This document shows positions 28,563-37,564 of a stretch of DNA of 38,361 nucleotides, piece after piece. The notes under the pieces were generated by a model. That model was not told where the DNA came from and ran no database searches. It was given only the letters and a program-made list of their open reading frames with translations. Made by a program: the position numbers and the translations under genes. Origin of the DNA: Saprospirales bacterium (GTDB lineage Bacteria > Bacteroidota > Bacteroidia > Chitinophagales > Saprospiraceae); assembly GCA_002698985.1 (NCBI GenBank), contig PAAY01000015.1, forward strand, positions 1 through 38,361, given 5' to 3'. Every line of letters begins with the position of its first letter. The first letter of the stretch is position 1.

Positions 28563-29822
28563 TTATTGACGAAGCAGGTTGGCAAACTGCCAAACGTCTT
28601 CAAAACTGTTGTACAAAGGTACGGGAGCCACCCGGATCACCTCGGGTTCCCGCCAGTCGGCGATGACGCCGTTGGCAGTCAGGTGTTCGAACAGGCGTTT
28701 GCCGTCTTCGCCTGCGGCAATGGAGAGCTGGCAGCCCCGTTGTGCCGGATCCGTTGGCGTCAGAATGCGGAAGCGCTGTTCTTTTTCATTCATTTTCCGA
28801 AGCAAAAACTCCATGTATCCGGTGAGCTTGAGGCTTTTTTCCCGCAGGGCATCCATGCCCACCTCGTCGAACATATTCAGGCTGACCAGGTGCGGGGCCA
28901 TGGCCAAGATCTGTGCGTTGCTGAGCTGCCAGCCGGCGGCACCTTTCATGGGGTGAAAACCCTTTTCCATCAGGAAGCGTCTCTCTTCGTCGTGGCCCCA
29001 CCAGCCTCCGAAACGGGGCAGGTCGGGATTGTTGCCGTGGCGTTCGTGAACAAAGATGCCACTGGGTCCACCGGGACCGGAATTCAGGTATTTGTAGCTG
29101 CACCAGCAGGCGAAATCCACCTCCCAGTCGTGAAGCTTGAGGGGCAGGTTGCCGGCGGCATGGGCCAGGTCGAAACCGGCATAGGCGCCAACGTCGTGGG
29201 CTGCTTTTGAAATGGCCGCCAGGTCGAAAAACTGGCCGGTGTAATAATTCACCCCACCGAACATGACCACAGCGGTTTGTTCACCATGTTTTTTGATGGT
29301 CTCGATGATGTCTTCGCTGCGCAATGTTTCCTCGCCGGCCCTGGGCGCCACTTCGACGATGGCCTCCGCCGGGTCGAAGCCATGCCATTTTACCTGGGTC
29401 TCCATGGCGTACTGGTCGGAAGGGAAAGCCCCGGCTTCCATGATGATCTTGTACCGCTGCGGGGTGGGGCGGTAGAAGCTGACCATGAGCAGGTGCAGGT
29501 TGGTGGTCAGGGTGTTCATCACCACCACCTCGTCCTCTTTGGCCCCCACCAGCCTGGCGGATTGCGGACGTAAAAATTTGTGGTAATACATCCACGGCCG
29601 ATCCCCCCGGAAGTGGCCTTCTACCGCATGCTGCCGCCAATGCTCCAGCTCTTCTATGAGGATTTCCTGCACCCCTTTTGGCTGCAAACCGAGGCTGTTG
29701 CCGCAGAAATAGAGCACGTCCTTTCCGTTGTGTTGCGGAAAATAGAAGCGATCCCGGTAAGCCCTCAAAGGGTCTTCCGCATCCATTCGCTTCGCAAAAT
29801 CAAGACTGTCGTTGTATTCCAT
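28563..29822 (-). CDS. kynU: KynU, kynureninase
   Basis: A 419-residue PLP-dependent enzyme of normal length. The ATG at 29822 (MEYNDSLDFAKRMDAEDPL) fits the family; the frame runs further up to 29876 but into a palindrome. Family motifs are LYFCGNSLGLQPKG, MNTLTTNLHLLM, FDLAHAAGNLPL, the PLP lysine in CSYKYLNSGPGG (Lys244), and GWWGHD. It cleaves L-kynurenine to anthranilate and alanine, or 3-hydroxykynurenine to 3-hydroxyanthranilate, in tryptophan breakdown or de novo NAD synthesis. No other kyn gene is near, so the pathway context is not shown here. Confidence 0.96.
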   Translation of the reverse strand: MEYNDSLDFAKRMDAEDPLRAYRDRFYFPQHNGKDVLYFCGNSLGLQPKGVQEILIEELEHWRQHAVEGHFRGDRPWMYYHKFLRPQSARLVGAKEDEVVVMNTLTTNLHLLMVSFYRPTPQRYKIIMEAGAFPSDQYAMETQVKWHGFDPAEAIVEVAPRAGEETLRSEDIIETIKKHGEQTAVVMFGGVNYYTGQFFDLAAISKAAHDVGAYAGFDLAHAAGNLPLKLHDWEVDFACWCSYKYLNSGPGGPSGIFVHERHGNNPDLPRFGGWWGHDEERRFLMEKGFHPMKGAAGWQLSNAQILAMAPHLVSLNMFDEVGMDALREKSLKLTGYMEFLLRKMNEKEQRFRILTPTDPAQRGCQLSIAAGEDGKRLFEHLTANGVIADWREPEVIRVAPVPLYNSFEDVWQFANLLRQ

Positions 29823-29832
29823 TTTTTTCGTT

Positions 29833-29876
29833 TTGATGAATCGAGCCCCGAAAGCTTTCGGGGCTCGATTCATCAA
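29833..29876. repeat. 44-bp perfect palindrome
   Basis: A 44-bp sequence that is its own reverse complement, centred on AAAGCTTT at about 29854. It starts 11 bp upstream of the kynU ATG and covers the stop codon of the DUF1801 gene (29873-29875). Folded in RNA it would form a ~20-bp stem. It could be a terminator-like barrier, an mRNA processing site or a REP element. Confidence 0.9.
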
Positions 29877-30292
29877 TTCCTCGGATACTTCTCATCCATA
29901 TAAGCCACCGATTCTGCAATCAACTCACGGAGTACGCCCTGGTCCACATCGCTGAGGCGTTTGATGTAGAGGCAGCTCTTTCCGGTCTTGTACTTTCCCA
30001 GTTTGGCCATCAATTCTTCATAGCGCCCGAATCCCGGCATGATGTAAACCGTGAGGGCAGTTTTCCGGGGGGAGAATCCTGTGCGCATGAAGTCGCCTTC
30101 CCTCCCGCTTTCGTATTTGTAATGGTAAGTACCAAAACCCACGATACTGGGTCCCCACAGCACCGGCTCGTAGCCTGTAATTTCTTTCATCATGTTCAGC
30201 ACCTGCCAGGCATCCTTGCGCTTTTGCTCATCCTCAACGCTGTTTAGAAAAGCTTCCACACTGCCGTCGTTGGGTTGGGTTTTGTTGGCCAT
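29873..30292 (-). CDS. DUF1801 domain protein
   Basis: A 139-residue protein of the DUF1801/YdhG-like fold. The ATG at 30292 (MANKTQPNDGSVEAFLNSVED) is the natural start; upstream codons lie in a simple repeat. Signatures are KRKDAWQVLNMMKEITGYEPVLWG, the YHYKYESGREGDFMRTGFSPRKTALTVYIM strands, and GKSCLYIKRLSDVDQ. The family is thought to bind small ligands or iron, but no agreed function exists. The stop codon is inside the 44-bp palindrome, and the start follows the AAAACCTTC-type repeat array. Confidence 0.85.
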   Translation of the reverse strand: MANKTQPNDGSVEAFLNSVEDEQKRKDAWQVLNMMKEITGYEPVLWGPSIVGFGTYHYKYESGREGDFMRTGFSPRKTALTVYIMPGFGRYEELMAKLGKYKTGKSCLYIKRLSDVDQGVLRELIAESVAYMDEKYPRN

Positions 30293-30336
30293 GAGGAGGT
30301 TTTTAGAAGGTTTTTGGAAGGTTTTTATTAGGTTTT
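30293..30336. repeat. Degenerate AGGTTTTT tandem repeat
   Basis: Four or five units of about 10-12 bp of the form GGTTTTTRGAA directly precede the DUF1801 start (minus strand reads AAAAACCTTCC repeats). Similar arrays lie before moaD (19121-19170) and after the last gene (38111-38160). Confidence 0.6.
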
Positions 30337-30373
30337 TTACAACTGACAGCACTCGAAGTGCTGTCAGTTGTAA
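30337..30373. repeat. Perfect 17-bp stem palindrome
   Basis: TTACAACTGACAGCACT (30337-30353) and AGTGCTGTCAGTTGTAA (30357-30373) are perfect inverted repeats around CGA. It covers the stop codon of the small ORF at 30364-30489. Confidence 0.9.
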
Positions 30374-30489
30374 CCAGGTTTTTCACCAGTCGGTGCAAAG
30401 AAAAGGAAGATGAGCCAGACGAAGGCAACGACGGCAAAAGTTGTGAATGGGACGGTAGGTTGATAAGACCATGGGTAGTTTTGCTTCAA
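30364..30489 (-). CDS. Candidate small single-pass membrane protein
   Basis: A 41-codon frame from a TTG at 30489 reads LKQNYPWSYQPTVPFTTF, then AVVAFVWLIFLFFAP as one membrane helix, then TGEKPGYN. Composition (Trp, aromatic, a clean hydrophobic stretch and a polar tail) is protein-like. It fills the otherwise empty gap between the outer-membrane protein gene and DUF1801, in the same direction. A CATCCGCC/GGCGGATG-type hairpin lies just upstream near 30499-30518. No ATG is available, and I know no homologue, so this is a guess from composition. Confidence 0.3.
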   Translation of the reverse strand: MKQNYPWSYQPTVPFTTFAVVAFVWLIFLFFAPTGEKPGYN

Positions 30490-30539
30490 TCGTTTTGAAG
30501 ATCCGCCTTCGGCGGATGACAAAAAGGGGGGCATCCCTG

Positions 30540-33500
30540 CTAAAAAACTGCTCCCACCTGTGCCCGGCCAACGTGCACCACCCGGGCGTTGCCGGTTTTG
30601 CGGCCTTCGTAGCTGATGCCCATGCGGATGTTTTTACCGATCTGGCGGTCCAGGCTGAGGTTCCAGAGGTAGTTGCGGCCGTTTTGCAGGCCATTGAGGA
30701 AGGCAAAGCCGACGGGTGAGTTGGCCTCTCCGTCGAAGCTGATTTTGACGAGGCTGATCTCTGAGCGGATGGAGGTGGTGGCGCTCTGGTTGTAGGTCAG
30801 TTCCAGCTTCAGCTCGTTGTTTTTGGCGGATTCTCTATTGCTGCCCAGTTTGTTCTCTGCGTTTTTGAAGCGCCAGGATGCCGAGGCCCTGAAACTGCCC
30901 GAGGGTTGGAAGCTCAGTTTGGGCTCCATTTCGAGGGCTTCGATCCGGTAGCGCTTGCTTTCGAAAAATTCCGAGCCCTGCTCATTGGTGGACAGCTTCA
31001 GCGATTGCAGCAGCGACAGCGAGCGGGTCATGTTCCAGCGAATTTTCAGGAACTGCTCCTGCAAGCGCCGGCTCTCATAGCCGGTGGTCAGCACCTGTTT
31101 GAACTCGTTGTCGGAATGGCCGAGCTGGATGTCGTATTTAGGGTTGGCACGGTTGAAAAAGAGGGTGTTGTAAACGCCCGAGCGGGTGCTGACCAGCGCC
31201 GTATCAGCCACATCGAGCTGGAAAGGATTCCAGGGGCTTACGCCGTCGAGGTCCCGTACTTTGCGGCTGATCTGCAGGCTGCTCTGGGTGGAGAATTTGG
31301 CCAGTATTTTCCGAAGGCCAGTACTGTTGAACCACAGGGCTTTGGGCTCCAGCCGAAGGCTTTGGTTGAACTGCACATTGTTGGTGCGGATGAGCTCGTC
31401 GGTGAAGGTGGTCACCCGGACGGCATTGGCCACGTCCTGAAACGGGGCAATTTCCACCTCATCCACCTGCACGGCATTGTCGCCGTTGCGGTCGATCCAC
31501 TGGTGGGTGCCTTCGCCGAGCGGCACCTGCAGGTAGGTGAACTCGATCTTGCGTTCCTGCCCGCTGCCAATCTCATAGCTGGTGGCACTTTGCACCACCC
31601 CCCGCAGGATGTTGAGCGAGTAGTTCAGCCGGCCGAGGTAGGTTTCGGCGGCCTGTTGGTTGGTCAGGCTGCTGTCCAGCACGGCCAGTTTCCGCCAGGT
31701 GAAGTTCCAGCCGAGGCGGCTGTTGCGGCTTTGCCGCCAGTTGCCTTCCAGGTTCAGCTCGTCGGCGCGGGTGCTGCGGCTGAAATCCGTCCCTGCGGGC
31801 TGGTGGTCCAGGCGTTGCCGGTAGCCGGTTTTCAGGGTGAAATTTTCCGAAGCGGGAGTTTCCAGGAAGACCCTGAAAAGGTCGTAGCGGAAGCTGTTTT
31901 TGCGCAGCGAGTCAGATTTGGTTCCCGGTCCGGAAAGGTCGTAACGGCTGTTGATTTCCTGCTCGGCGTAGATGCCGGCTTTCCAGAATCTGCTGCCCGT
32001 GCTGTCCCGGAAGAAGGGAACCACGATTTGCCCTTTCGGCCGGCTGAAACGGCTGGCTTCGGCGGTGCTTTCGGTGTTCAGCCAGTCACCCTGAAGCCAG
32101 AAGTCGAAGCCGTTTTTCTGGAAGGCGTACTTCGCAAAATTCCGGGTACCCGTGTAGAGGCTGTCCCGGAAATACCCGCCGAATCGGTACTCGATGTTGC
32201 CGGCCGATGGAGTGCGCACGACGAAGCCGCTGTTGAGCAGGTGTTCGTTCGTTGGCCGCAGGCCGATGCTGACATCGTTGGCACCCTGGCTGGTGTTCCA
32301 GTCGCGGGTAAACTCTGCCGGCCGGTAGGGGCTAAGCTCCCGGAACCGCTGTTGGGTGAACTCGTAATCGGCGCCGGCTTCCACCTGCCAGGGCTTTTTG
32401 CCGAAGGGGGTTTTCAGCTCAAAACCGTGGCGCAGACCCAGCATGGCCGCCAGACCGGCATTGTCATCGTCGTCAATGGTGGAGAAGCGGTTGCGGTCGG
32501 TGTTGCTGAGGGCCAGCTCGCCTTTCAGGCTGGTTTTCTTCGAAAAATCGTACTGCCCGCCGGCGGTGAACAGCTGTTGCCTTTTGGGCGCCACCAGCCG
32601 CCGCACCGGCTCGTAATTGCCCAAAGGGCGACCAGTCAAAGGATCCGGTGCCACCCAGCGATACACCCGGCCGTTGGCGGCGGTTTCGGTGTCCTGGATG
32701 TAGTTGCCGTTGCCGCTGCCCACTTCTGAAAAGGTGGCGGTGTACAAGGCTTTGTCGGGGTCGGTGCTGTAAACCAGGATGCCGGAGTAGGGGATGCCGT
32801 TCACCAAGGTATCCCGCAGCTCGTACGACACCCGGAAGGCGTTGAACTGCGAGAGGGTGTCGAGGCTGGGGACCACGGCTGCCAGCTCGTCGTCGCCGGC
32901 ATTGCGCAGCGAGAGTTTTTCTTCTTCGTCAAATTCTTCGTCAACGGGTTGCAGGCCATCCTGCTCGGAATAAGCGTGCAGGTAGAGGTGCAGCTTGCCG
33001 CTCCGGTAGTCGTTGTTCACGGCATAAAGGGAGCGCAGGTAGTTCTGGTCGGCGTAGTCGAATTCCACCACGATGCGGCTGTCTTTGGTGATCAGGCGTC
33101 GGGGCATGAAGGTGATGTGCCCGGCATTGTAGTCGATGACGTAATCGAGGTCGGTGCCCCGCTGGAGCAGCTCTCCGTCGAGGTAAACCTTTTCGGTGCC
33201 GGCCAGCACGATGATGAAGCGCTCGCCTTCGGCACCCTGCAGCCGGTAGGGGCCCTGGTTGCCCTCGATGGCAGCGATCTCGTTGCGAGCAAACTTGCCC
33301 CGGGCCACGGCCAGGCTGGCCTGGGAGCTGAAAATGCCCTGCCGGTTTTTGCCCGTTGTCCATGCGTTGCTGAAGGTGGCCCCCTGGAGTTTCTTGGTGT
33401 AGTTCATGAAATAGCCCGGCGGGCGGGTCAGCTCGTAATCGCCGGCGATGAGGCGGCTGCTGCCTTTGCTGAGCTGCACGAAAATCTTGTCGAATTCCCG

Positions 33501-34082
33501 CAGTTGCTGGGTGTTGCCTTCGGGCTGGATGGGGATGTTGTTGTCGGTGATGGCGGCCAACACTTCCAGGTCGCCGAGCCGGCCGGCCATCTGGAGGTTG
33601 AACTGGCTGTTGAGCACCAGGCTCTGGTTGTTGCCGAAGGAAATGCCCCGGGTAAAATTGCCATTGTAGTCGAGACCGCTCTGCGGCAGAATGGGCTGGG
33701 GCGCTTCGGCAAAGGGGTCGTAAGGCACCCCGATCAGCTGGTTGGCGGGGTCCCGGAAAATGACGGAACTGTCGATGCGGGCGATGCGGCGGCCCAGGTC
33801 GAAGGGCAGCACCCGGTAAGTGACTGTTACGAGTTTGCTTCGCTGCGCAATGAGGGCTGAGTCAAAAACGATGCTGTTGCCCTGGAGGCGAAATTGGGCA
33901 GGGGAAATGGTGGTACCGTCTGCTGCATCCTGCACCTGCACCGAGCCGGGAACCACGGTCAGGCTGTCGATCACCTGTGGCACGGACAACACCGGCAGCA
34001 CCTTGCTCCGCAAAGAGGAGAGCTGCCCAAATGCCATCAGCGGCAATGCCCAAAGTAAAATGGTGGATAAAATTCTGCCCAT
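30540..34082 (-). CDS. Large outer-membrane protein, SprA-like repeats suspected
   Basis: A 1180-residue exported protein with a Sec signal peptide (MGRILSTILLWALPLMAFGQ). After ~170 residues comes GLDYNGNFTRGISFGNNQSL, the start of long stretches of alternating strands with many Tyr, Trp and Arg. The segment KVYLDGELLQRGTDLDYVIDYNAGHITFMPRR-LITKDSRIVVEFDYADQNY (in two parts, near 300-350) resembles repeats found in SprA, the type IX secretion translocon, but SprA is over 2000 residues. The last ~600 residues look like a many-stranded barrel. The protein is therefore probably an outer-membrane barrel of unknown role, possibly linked to surface secretion. No lipobox is present. The gene is convergent with none and divergent from the T9SS cargo gene. 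Confidence 0.75.
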   Translation of the reverse strand: MGRILSTILLWALPLMAFGQLSSLRSKVLPVLSVPQVIDSLTVVPGSVQVQDAADGTTISPAQFRLQGNSIVFDSALIAQRSKLVTVTYRVLPFDLGRRIARIDSSVIFRDPANQLIGVPYDPFAEAPQPILPQSGLDYNGNFTRGISFGNNQSLVLNSQFNLQMAGRLGDLEVLAAITDNNIPIQPEGNTQQLREFDKIFVQLSKGSSRLIAGDYELTRPPGYFMNYTKKLQGATFSNAWTTGKNRQGIFSSQASLAVARGKFARNEIAAIEGNQGPYRLQGAEGERFIIVLAGTEKVYLDGELLQRGTDLDYVIDYNAGHITFMPRRLITKDSRIVVEFDYADQNYLRSLYAVNNDYRSGKLHLYLHAYSEQDGLQPVDEEFDEEEKLSLRNAGDDELAAVVPSLDTLSQFNAFRVSYELRDTLVNGIPYSGILVYSTDPDKALYTATFSEVGSGNGNYIQDTETAANGRVYRWVAPDPLTGRPLGNYEPVRRLVAPKRQQLFTAGGQYDFSKKTSLKGELALSNTDRNRFSTIDDDDNAGLAAMLGLRHGFELKTPFGKKPWQVEAGADYEFTQQRFRELSPYRPAEFTRDWNTSQGANDVSIGLRPTNEHLLNSGFVVRTPSAGNIEYRFGGYFRDSLYTGTRNFAKYAFQKNGFDFWLQGDWLNTESTAEASRFSRPKGQIVVPFFRDSTGSRFWKAGIYAEQEINSRYDLSGPGTKSDSLRKNSFRYDLFRVFLETPASENFTLKTGYRQRLDHQPAGTDFSRSTRADELNLEGNWRQSRNSRLGWNFTWRKLAVLDSSLTNQQAAETYLGRLNYSLNILRGVVQSATSYEIGSGQERKIEFTYLQVPLGEGTHQWIDRNGDNAVQVDEVEIAPFQDVANAVRVTTFTDELIRTNNVQFNQSLRLEPKALWFNSTGLRKILAKFSTQSSLQISRKVRDLDGVSPWNPFQLDVADTALVSTRSGVYNTLFFNRANPKYDIQLGHSDNEFKQVLTTGYESRRLQEQFLKIRWNMTRSLSLLQSLKLSTNEQGSEFFESKRYRIEALEMEPKLSFQPSGSFRASASWRFKNAENKLGSNRESAKNNELKLELTYNQSATTSIRSEISLVKISFDGEANSPVGFAFLNGLQNGRNYLWNLSLDRQIGKNIRMGISYEGRKTGNARVVHVGRAQVGAVF

Positions 34083-34391
34083 ACGCCTGTGCCCGCTCTA
34101 ACAGTTTTTTCCTTCGCCTTGCGGCAATGGCTGTGGACTTTAACGGGGAGATGGCGGGTTTGTGACAGGGGATGCTGTAAGTTGTAGGTTGTAAGTTGAG
34201 GACAAATTCAAAAGATTCATTTCGCAATTCAAACATCTGTTTTTACCTTCGGGTCACCGGATTTGAGAAGAAAAAAGAATAGAGGAGAGAAGAGATAAAA
34301 CGCCTGTTGAAGATTTAAACCCATCCGGATTCCGACGCCTACCTGTGTGAATAGCCGCAAATATTGTTTTCACCAATAAACTTCAACGCTC
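34083..34391. other. Divergent spacer between the outer-membrane protein and T9SS cargo genes
   Basis: A 309-bp spacer holding a small tandem motif (TGTAAGTTG, GTAGGTTG, TGTAAGTTG at 34176-34198) and purine-rich AT-rich sequence. I see no perfect TAnnTTTG on either strand, and no small ORF worth listing. Confidence 0.4.
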
Positions 34392-37300
34392 ATGAAGACA
34401 ATCTTTACCTATGTATGCGCATGGCTGATGATGGCCGGTCTGTTTTTGACGAATGCCAATGCACAATGCCCACCGCCGGGGTTTCCAGCACCTGGAAATA
34501 CTTGTGCCGAGGCAGTACCGATTTGCACCAATATTGGTGGTTATTGCGACACCCTGGGATTGAACAACATCACACAAATTTTCCCGGGATGCCCCTCCTC
34601 GGTACTGAACAATGATGAATGGATACAATTCATTGCGGCCTCAGATTCCATTGCCATTCGGATAAGCCCCTCTGACTGTCAGGGCTTGAACGGGCAGTTC
34701 GGGATGCAGGGAGCCATTTATGATGGTTGCGGAGGCGTGGCGCTCGCCACCCATTGCAATTGCAACACTTCGGATTTCATTCTTGCTTCCGGAAACTTTA
34801 CAGTTGGTGCGACCTATGTAATGGTGCTGGATGGTTGTGCCGGGGATGTATGTGCCTATGAAATGGAGGTGATTTATGGAAGTACTTCTGTGGATGTCAA
34901 TTCTCTTCCACCGGTAGGGCAGATTATTGGTGAAGAATATACTTGCATCGATGCACAGCCGGTGTATTCTGTAGAAAACTATGTTGCAGGTGTTGATTAT
35001 TTCTGGTCCATAAGTCCTCCACCTGTTGGTGTCATCGACTCCACTTTTCAGGGCTCAGCGGTGGTCAATTGGACGACAGCAGGCCAATTCCAGCTTTGTG
35101 TACAGGCTTTCAACGCTTGTATTTTAAATACGGAAACCGTATGTAAGGATATTTTGGTCACAAATGGGCCTGTAATTGACAGTACATATATCAGTTTGTG
35201 CCAGGGGCAATGTTTCGACCTTCCCAATGGGCAAACTGTTTGTGAAGAGGGCGTCTATGAGGTGTCGCTGGAGCACATTGAGAGCTGCGACACCTTTAAG
35301 ACTTACATTGTCACGGTCAGCGACGCACCTGTTACCTACCTTCCCGAACAGGTTTCTTGTGGAGACCACCTCACATTTTGCAACGAGCTCATCGATTCCA
35401 GTGGGTCTTATCAGGTCAACTGCCAGACATCGCTTGGTTGTGACAGCCTCGTTTCGTTCGAGCTGACCCTGTTGAATCCCATCGCCACCATCCAGGAACC
35501 CGGCAACCTCTGCCTGCCCGGCGTGCTGCTGGATGGCTCTGCTTCGCAATTTTCCGAGGGGAATGGCATCAGCCGGCAGGTAAGTTGGGAGGGGCCACCG
35601 GGTGGACTCGTCCCCGGAACGGACAGCCTGATGGCTACAGCCATTTTGCCGGGTACTTACTGCCTCACCGTTTACGAAGAAAAAAACGGCCAGAGCTGCC
35701 AGCACACGGACTGTGTGGAGGTGAAAACGATACCCATCGGCATTCCGGATTCGGTTCAGTTGTGCCAGGGAGAATACCTCCCTATCAATCTGAGTTCTGA
35801 CGCCTATGTTTCATACTTATGGAGCACTGGCGATACCACCAGCGCCATTGATGTAACCTCCTCTGGTGTTTATTCGGTGCAGACCGTGGATACGGCAGGC
35901 TGCATCCATTCCGCCACCATCGAGGTCATCATTTCCAATGATCTTTACACCGGCTTGCCTGATACGGCGAGCTTTTGTGAAGACGGGTATATCTATGTTC
36001 AGGCTGCCAAAGGATTTTCTCATTACCTCTGGGATGGCCAATTTGAATTTTATTCCATTTACTTCTACACACCGGGCTGGCATTACCTGGTTGCGAGTAC
36101 AATCGGAGACTGCCTTATTTACGACAGCCTTTACCTGGTTGAGTTGCCGGTAGAAGACCCGGGCTTGCCCGATCATCCCATTTGCACCACGGATTATCCA
36201 TTTTCGGTAACTGCCTCCCCGGGCTTTGCCGGCTATGCCTGGAGCAATGGCGACAGCACCCAGACCGCTCAGTTTGACAGTGCAGGCACTTACCAGCTCA
36301 CGGCGCTACAAGGCAACGGCTGCACCGCAACGGATGAGGTCACCCTCGTCGATGAGACCTTCGATGTACCGGATTATCCCGATACCTTTTCAGTGTGTGA
36401 CCAGGTCTCTCCCGTCACTTTGGAGATGCCGGCGGAGTACTCGTACCAATGGAGCAACGGCAGCACTTCCAACATCGTGACCCTGGATGAGCTAATGCAT
36501 TACGGAGTGACCATTACCAATGACCAGGGCTGTGTGCAAACGGATTCTTTTTTCCTTACGGCCAAGCCGAGTAATTTTCTTCAGAACAAATTTGACGCGT
36601 GTCCTGAAGATTTCCCGATTACACTAATGGCCAATGGCAACTACGCCCAATACCAATGGATCACAGGGTCGACCTCACCTGAAACTCTGGTTTATGCGCC
36701 AGGAAATTATATGTTAACAGTTACGGATGAATATGGCTGCACGGCAAATGCCTTAACACAGGTGTTTGAATTGCCCGGAGCGGAAGTTTCTTTGGAAACC
36801 TCGATCCTGGCACTATGTCCTGAGGAGTTTCCCTACGCATTGACAGCAATGGGTACTTATGATCAAATAATGTGGTCAACCGGAGATTCTACCGCAACGA
36901 TTGAAGTGGTGGACCCCGGGGAATACTCAGTTACAGTTTCCAATGATTTGGGGTGTAGGGACAGCGCGAAAATTAAAGTGATACCTGAGACACCGGCCAT
37001 GTTGCAAGGCCAGCTTACAGATACCACCATTTGTATCGAAAACCTGCCTGTCACATTCGATGCGGGGCCGGGTCAGGCGCTTTACCTGTGGAGCACAGGG
37101 GATCAGACACAATCTATCACACTTGACGAAGAGGACATCCAGGCGCCGGGGTTTTACCTCATCAGCCTGCTGTTTGAAAATGTCTTTGGTTGCCAGGACA
37201 TTGCAAGCTTTGTCCTGGAAGTGGAGGTCTGCAATGCCACTACACAGGCTTACCTGCCGGGAACTTTCTCCATCAGGCCCAACCCTGCCAGTGGGGAGGC

Positions 37301-37514
37301 CCGCCTCGTTTACGATGGTTTGCCTTCGGGCAATTACGAGCTGGGCATTTACCAGACGGAAGGAAAACTCGTCTGGCAAAGGGAAGTTTCAGTGATAGAA
37401 GAAGTTGGTGAGATCAGCCTGCCGGTTGAAAACCTTGCCTCCGGTGTTTATTTCATTCGCCTCGCTTCGCAACAGGGTGTGGCAGTGCTCAAATTGATCA
37501 TTGCAGGCGGCTGA
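34392..37514 (+). CDS. T9SS cargo protein with type A sorting domain and PKD/Ig-like repeats
   Basis: A 1040-residue secreted protein. Signal peptide MKTIFTYVCAWLMMAGLFLT is cut near ANAQ (about residue 25). The N-terminal ~150 residues (CPPPGFPAPGNTCAEAVPIC) match the Cys-rich start common in Saprospiria surface proteins. The middle holds about ten Ig/PKD-like repeats with the motif YLWSTGDTTSAIDVTSSGVY or similar, each ~75 residues. The C-terminal 75 residues (SIRPNPASGEARLVYDGLPS, ending VAVLKLIIAGG) are a type A T9SS sorting domain. It is therefore carried across the outer membrane by type IX secretion and anchored or released at the surface. The substrate or partner is not readable. Confidence 0.93.
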   Translation: MKTIFTYVCAWLMMAGLFLTNANAQCPPPGFPAPGNTCAEAVPICTNIGGYCDTLGLNNITQIFPGCPSSVLNNDEWIQFIAASDSIAIRISPSDCQGLNGQFGMQGAIYDGCGGVALATHCNCNTSDFILASGNFTVGATYVMVLDGCAGDVCAYEMEVIYGSTSVDVNSLPPVGQIIGEEYTCIDAQPVYSVENYVAGVDYFWSISPPPVGVIDSTFQGSAVVNWTTAGQFQLCVQAFNACILNTETVCKDILVTNGPVIDSTYISLCQGQCFDLPNGQTVCEEGVYEVSLEHIESCDTFKTYIVTVSDAPVTYLPEQVSCGDHLTFCNELIDSSGSYQVNCQTSLGCDSLVSFELTLLNPIATIQEPGNLCLPGVLLDGSASQFSEGNGISRQVSWEGPPGGLVPGTDSLMATAILPGTYCLTVYEEKNGQSCQHTDCVEVKTIPIGIPDSVQLCQGEYLPINLSSDAYVSYLWSTGDTTSAIDVTSSGVYSVQTVDTAGCIHSATIEVIISNDLYTGLPDTASFCEDGYIYVQAAKGFSHYLWDGQFEFYSIYFYTPGWHYLVASTIGDCLIYDSLYLVELPVEDPGLPDHPICTTDYPFSVTASPGFAGYAWSNGDSTQTAQFDSAGTYQLTALQGNGCTATDEVTLVDETFDVPDYPDTFSVCDQVSPVTLEMPAEYSYQWSNGSTSNIVTLDELMHYGVTITNDQGCVQTDSFFLTAKPSNFLQNKFDACPEDFPITLMANGNYAQYQWITGSTSPETLVYAPGNYMLTVTDEYGCTANALTQVFELPGAEVSLETSILALCPEEFPYALTAMGTYDQIMWSTGDSTATIEVVDPGEYSVTVSNDLGCRDSAKIKVIPETPAMLQGQLTDTTICIENLPVTFDAGPGQALYLWSTGDQTQSITLDEEDIQAPGFYLISLLFENVFGCQDIASFVLEVEVCNATTQAYLPGTFSIRPNPASGEARLVYDGLPSGNYELGIYQTEGKLVWQREVSVIEEVGEISLPVENLASGVYFIRLASQQGVAVLKLIIAGG

Positions 37515-37564
37515 TTCCAAAACTCCGGCGATCTTTGGGCTCCAAAAATTACAAGCCCACGATC

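Noticed and set aside
30906-32729. 607-codon frame on the plus strand opposite the 1180-residue protein
   Set aside because: It is a shadow of the minus-strand gene, made long by GC-rich codon use. Its translation is Gly/Ala/Val-rich without domains, and the minus-strand protein has a signal peptide and a strand pattern.
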